A stretch of 38,413 bases of DNA from NCBI GenBank assembly GCA_009697815.1, contig WLRQ01000022.1, forward strand, positions 1-38,413, written 5' to 3'. The translations under genes and the position numbers were made by a program. Origin of the DNA: Actinomycetota bacterium (lineage in GTDB: Bacteria > Actinomycetota > Actinomycetes > S36-B12 > CAIYMF01). Shown piece after piece: positions 36,221 to 38,413 of this stretch; positions within the stretch are counted from its first letter, which is position 1, and each line of letters opens with the position of its first letter. The notes under the pieces were generated by a model. The model was given only the letters and a program-made list of their open reading frames with translations, was not told the DNA's origin and did no database searches.

Positions 36221-38413
36221 TCAGACCGAGGAAAACGACACGACGCCGCGCTTAACCGCATCGAGCGCCTGATGAGCAGTCGCAGCAAGCACCGCACCCT
36301 CGGGCCCGCCGTGAGCACGTGCCGCGTCCGCGATCTGGCCGAGCAGATCGGCCAACTGCTTGCACCAGCGCACGAAGTCTCCAGCCGCAAGGTCGACTTC
36401 TCGGAGAACCGAGTCGAGGCGGTGCCCGGACGTCCAACGGTATGCAGCCCAAGCGAATCCGAGATCGGGCTCACGTAGGAACTGCACATGTTCCTCGGAC
36501 TCGAGGCCAGCAAGTTCGCCCGCCAGCCGAACCGTGTCGAGCAGCACTTCGCGCACTCGGCCTTCGGGCAGTTTCGGTGCAAACGCGTCCTCAGCCGAGC
36601 GTGACTCGAAGACCAACACGGACGCGCAGGCGGCGAGCTCCGGTGCGGTGAGGCCGTGCCAGAGCCCCTGACGCAGGCACTCCGCGGCAACAAGGTCCAT
36701 GTCGTTGTAGAGCCGCTGCAACATGCGGCCAGCGTCGGTGACGGTGGCGGTGTCGTCGTCGGAGCTCAGGTAGCCAAGTCGCGCCAGTATCGCGCACACG
36801 CGATCGAACTGTCGGGCGATGGAGTTCGTGCGGCTCTCCACTCTCCGCTCAAGTCCATAGGTCTCACGTTCGAGTCGCAACGATCTCTCGGCCCACCGCG
36901 CATGCTGCTCGCGGTCATCGCATCCGTGGCATGGGTGTTGCCGGATCTGGCGGCGGAGCTCGAGCACGAGGTCGTCCTCACCACCGCCGCGCACCTTGCG
37001 CGGGCGCTCGATGGTGAGGTCGCCCACGGCATCCTTGAGTTTCGCGGCAAGATCTCGACGCGAGTTCGCCGATCGCGGGTTGAACAGCTTGGGAATGCGA
37101 ATGCGCTCAAGTGGCTCTACCGGCGAAGGGAAGTCGATCACCGATAGTCGCTTGACGTGCCGGTCCATCATGAGCACCGACGGTCGGGGCTCATCGCGCT
37201 CGGACAGACCCGGGTCGATCACGACAGCCAAGCCTGACCGTCGACCCGCAGGAACCACGATCACATCCCCAGGCTTTAGCGCGGCGAGGGAGTCCGCGGC
37301 CTCTGACCGGCGCCGAGTTGCGCCGTCGCGGGCAAGTTGCTTCTCACGATCAGTGAGGCGTCGGCGAAGCTCGGCATATTCACCGAAGTCGCCGAGGTGG
37401 CAAGTCATGGCCTCGCGATATCCCTCGATCGCCCCCTCCTGCTTGCGCACCTGGCGTGCCATCCCGACGACCGCCCGGTCTGCCTGGAATTGTGCGAACG
37501 AGGTTTCGAGTAGCTCGCGGGCCGCATGATGGCCCACCGACCCGACAAGGTTCACGGCCATGTTGTATGACGGCTTGAACGACGATCGCAGCGGATACGT
37601 GCGCGTCGACGCTAGCCCGGCCAGCGCACCCGGATCGAAGCCCTGGTGCCACACGACCACGGCGTTGCCCTCGATGTCGATGCCCCGGCGGCCGGCACGG
37701 CCCGTGAGTTGGGTGTACTCCCCCGGCGTGACATCAGCATGTGTCTCGCCATTCCACTTCACGAGCTTCTCGAGCACCACAGTGCGGGCCGGCATGTTGA
37801 TGCCAAGGGCAAGAGTCTCGGTGGCGAAGACCATCTTGACTAGCCCGCGCTGGAAGAGCTCCTCTACGGTCTCCTTGAATGTCGGGAGCATCCCCGCATG
37901 GTGCGAGGCGAATCCACGCTCGAGTCCGTCGAGCCAGCCGAGGTATCCAAGGACCTCAAGGTCTTCCTGTGGCAGGTTCGCACATCGCTGCTCGACCACC
38001 CCTCGGATCAGCAGTCGCTCCTCGCGCGAGGTCAGCCGCAGCCCCGCGGCGAGGCACTGTTCGACGGCCGACGAACAGCCGATACGGCTGAAGATGAAGG
38101 TAATCGCCGGGAGGAGCTTGTCGCGGTTGAGGCGCTCGACCATCTCCGCCCGCAGGGGAACATGAAGCCCTCGCGTCCGTCCCCGACCGCGCGCCGCCCC
38201 CGCGCCACCCGCCCGGTAAGCGCCATCGCGTCTGACATCGCGCCCGGCCTTGGCCTGCTGCGTCTCCTCGCGGGCAAGGCGCAGGAGCTCGGGGTTGACC
38301 TTCTGCTGGTCATCGTCGATAAACAGGTCGTAGAGCCGCGGTCCGGCCATGACGTGCTGCCACAGCGGAACCGGTCGGTGCTCTTCGACGACGATGCGCG
38401 TCTCACCACGCAC
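36221..38413 (-). CDS. helY: Ski2/Mtr4-like DEAD/DEAH-box RNA helicase (HelY), 5' end outside window
   Basis: About 730 C-terminal residues; the frame is open at the right edge, so the N-terminal RecA domain with Walker A and DEVH lies outside. Present are motif IV (T-F-I-F-S-R), motif V (F-A-T-E-T-L-A-L-G-I-N-M-P-A) and motif VI (Q-L-T-G-R-A-G-R-R-G-I-D), a winged-helix/ratchet region, and a C-terminal DSHCT-like helical domain (after about residue 560). Related to eukaryotic exosome helicases; the mycobacterial homologue is HelY. An Arg/Gly-rich insert (near 38165-38215) lies in the first RecA-RecA linker. Role in RNA unwinding or decay is inferred from family. Confidence 0.92.
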   Translation of the reverse strand: MRGETRIVVEEHRPVPLWQHVMAGPRLYDLFIDDDQQKVNPELLRLAREETQQAKAGRDVRRDGAYRAGGAGAARGRGRTRGLHVPLRAEMVERLNRDKLLPAITFIFSRIGCSSAVEQCLAAGLRLTSREERLLIRGVVEQRCANLPQEDLEVLGYLGWLDGLERGFASHHAGMLPTFKETVEELFQRGLVKMVFATETLALGINMPARTVVLEKLVKWNGETHADVTPGEYTQLTGRAGRRGIDIEGNAVVVWHQGFDPGALAGLASTRTYPLRSSFKPSYNMAVNLVGSVGHHAARELLETSFAQFQADRAVVGMARQVRKQEGAIEGYREAMTCHLGDFGEYAELRRRLTDREKQLARDGATRRRSEAADSLAALKPGDVIVVPAGRRSGLAVVIDPGLSERDEPRPSVLMMDRHVKRLSVIDFPSPVEPLERIRIPKLFNPRSANSRRDLAAKLKDAVGDLTIERPRKVRGGGEDDLVLELRRQIRQHPCHGCDDREQHARWAERSLRLERETYGLERRVESRTNSIARQFDRVCAILARLGYLSSDDDTATVTDAGRMLQRLYNDMDLVAAECLRQGLWHGLTAPELAACASVLVFESRSAEDAFAPKLPEGRVREVLLDTVRLAGELAGLESEEHVQFLREPDLGFAWAAYRWTSGHRLDSVLREVDLAAGDFVRWCKQLADLLGQIADAARAHGGPEGAVLAATAHQALDAVKRGVVSFSSV

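Noticed and set aside
1-38413. Horizontal island, prophage or integrated element around the lysine genes
   Set aside because: No integrase, att-like repeats, tRNA or IS element is present, and base composition and start-codon style match the rest of the window, except for the short AT-rich promoter region.

Overview
High-GC chromosomal DNA from an actinobacterium (class Actinomycetia), probably an uncultured lineage. The assignment rests on gene content: RbpA, an InhA-type enoyl reductase behind fabG, a polyprenol-phosphate-mannose synthase beside Lnt, DUF3099, SURF1 and a HelY-type helicase. Many genes also show a TANNNT -10 hexamer 6-7 nt before the start codon, the actinobacterial leaderless layout. 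I see no phage, IS element, CRISPR array, tRNA or rRNA. The window reads as a native chromosomal segment.

Layout. 1-7.7 kb: the end of an enoyl-CoA hydratase, an ABC exporter, an atypical SDR, SURF1, a small ABM-type monooxygenase, then a tldD-tldE pair followed by DUF3099. 8-11.2 kb: fabG-inhA (type II fatty-acid synthesis), a two-TM K+ channel with RCK domains coupled to a SixA-like phosphatase. 11.2-17.2 kb: serB with a conserved actinobacterial protein of unknown function, divergent from a permease-less ABC ATPase; then nfeD, an SPFH protein, a TauE/SafE permease and a SpoU-type RNA methyltransferase. 17.2-21.5 kb: an 8-bp tandem repeat, an epoxide-hydrolase-like protein, a small membrane protein, a lipoprotein, a 14-TM MFS exporter and a DUF6855-like protein. 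21.5-25 kb: rbpA with a SigR-like promoter, convergent with the envelope operon lnt-ppm1-fxsA.

25-32.7 kb is the standout: a lysine catabolic island. A minus-strand operon kdd-amidohydrolase-kamD-kamE-kal, whose last four genes start at or within a few bases of the previous stop, diverges from kamA. An Lrp/AsnC regulator lies convergent just beyond kamA. Together these convert L-lysine to beta-lysine (KamA), to 3,5-diaminohexanoate (KamDE, B12/PLP) and to 3-keto-5-aminohexanoate (Kdd), with Kal removing ammonia from 3-aminobutyryl-CoA to give crotonyl-CoA. The cleavage enzyme Kce is not here, and an unexplained amidohydrolase sits in the middle of the operon.

32.7-38.4 kb: an aminopeptidase-P-family peptidase divergent from a protein with an exact Coq4-type HDxxH-x11-E metal motif (odd in a phylum that normally uses menaquinone), a stand-alone 5'-3' exonuclease, and the 3' part of a Ski2/Mtr4-like (HelY) helicase running off the right edge. 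Functional calls come from reading motifs and family likeness by eye; no database search was made.
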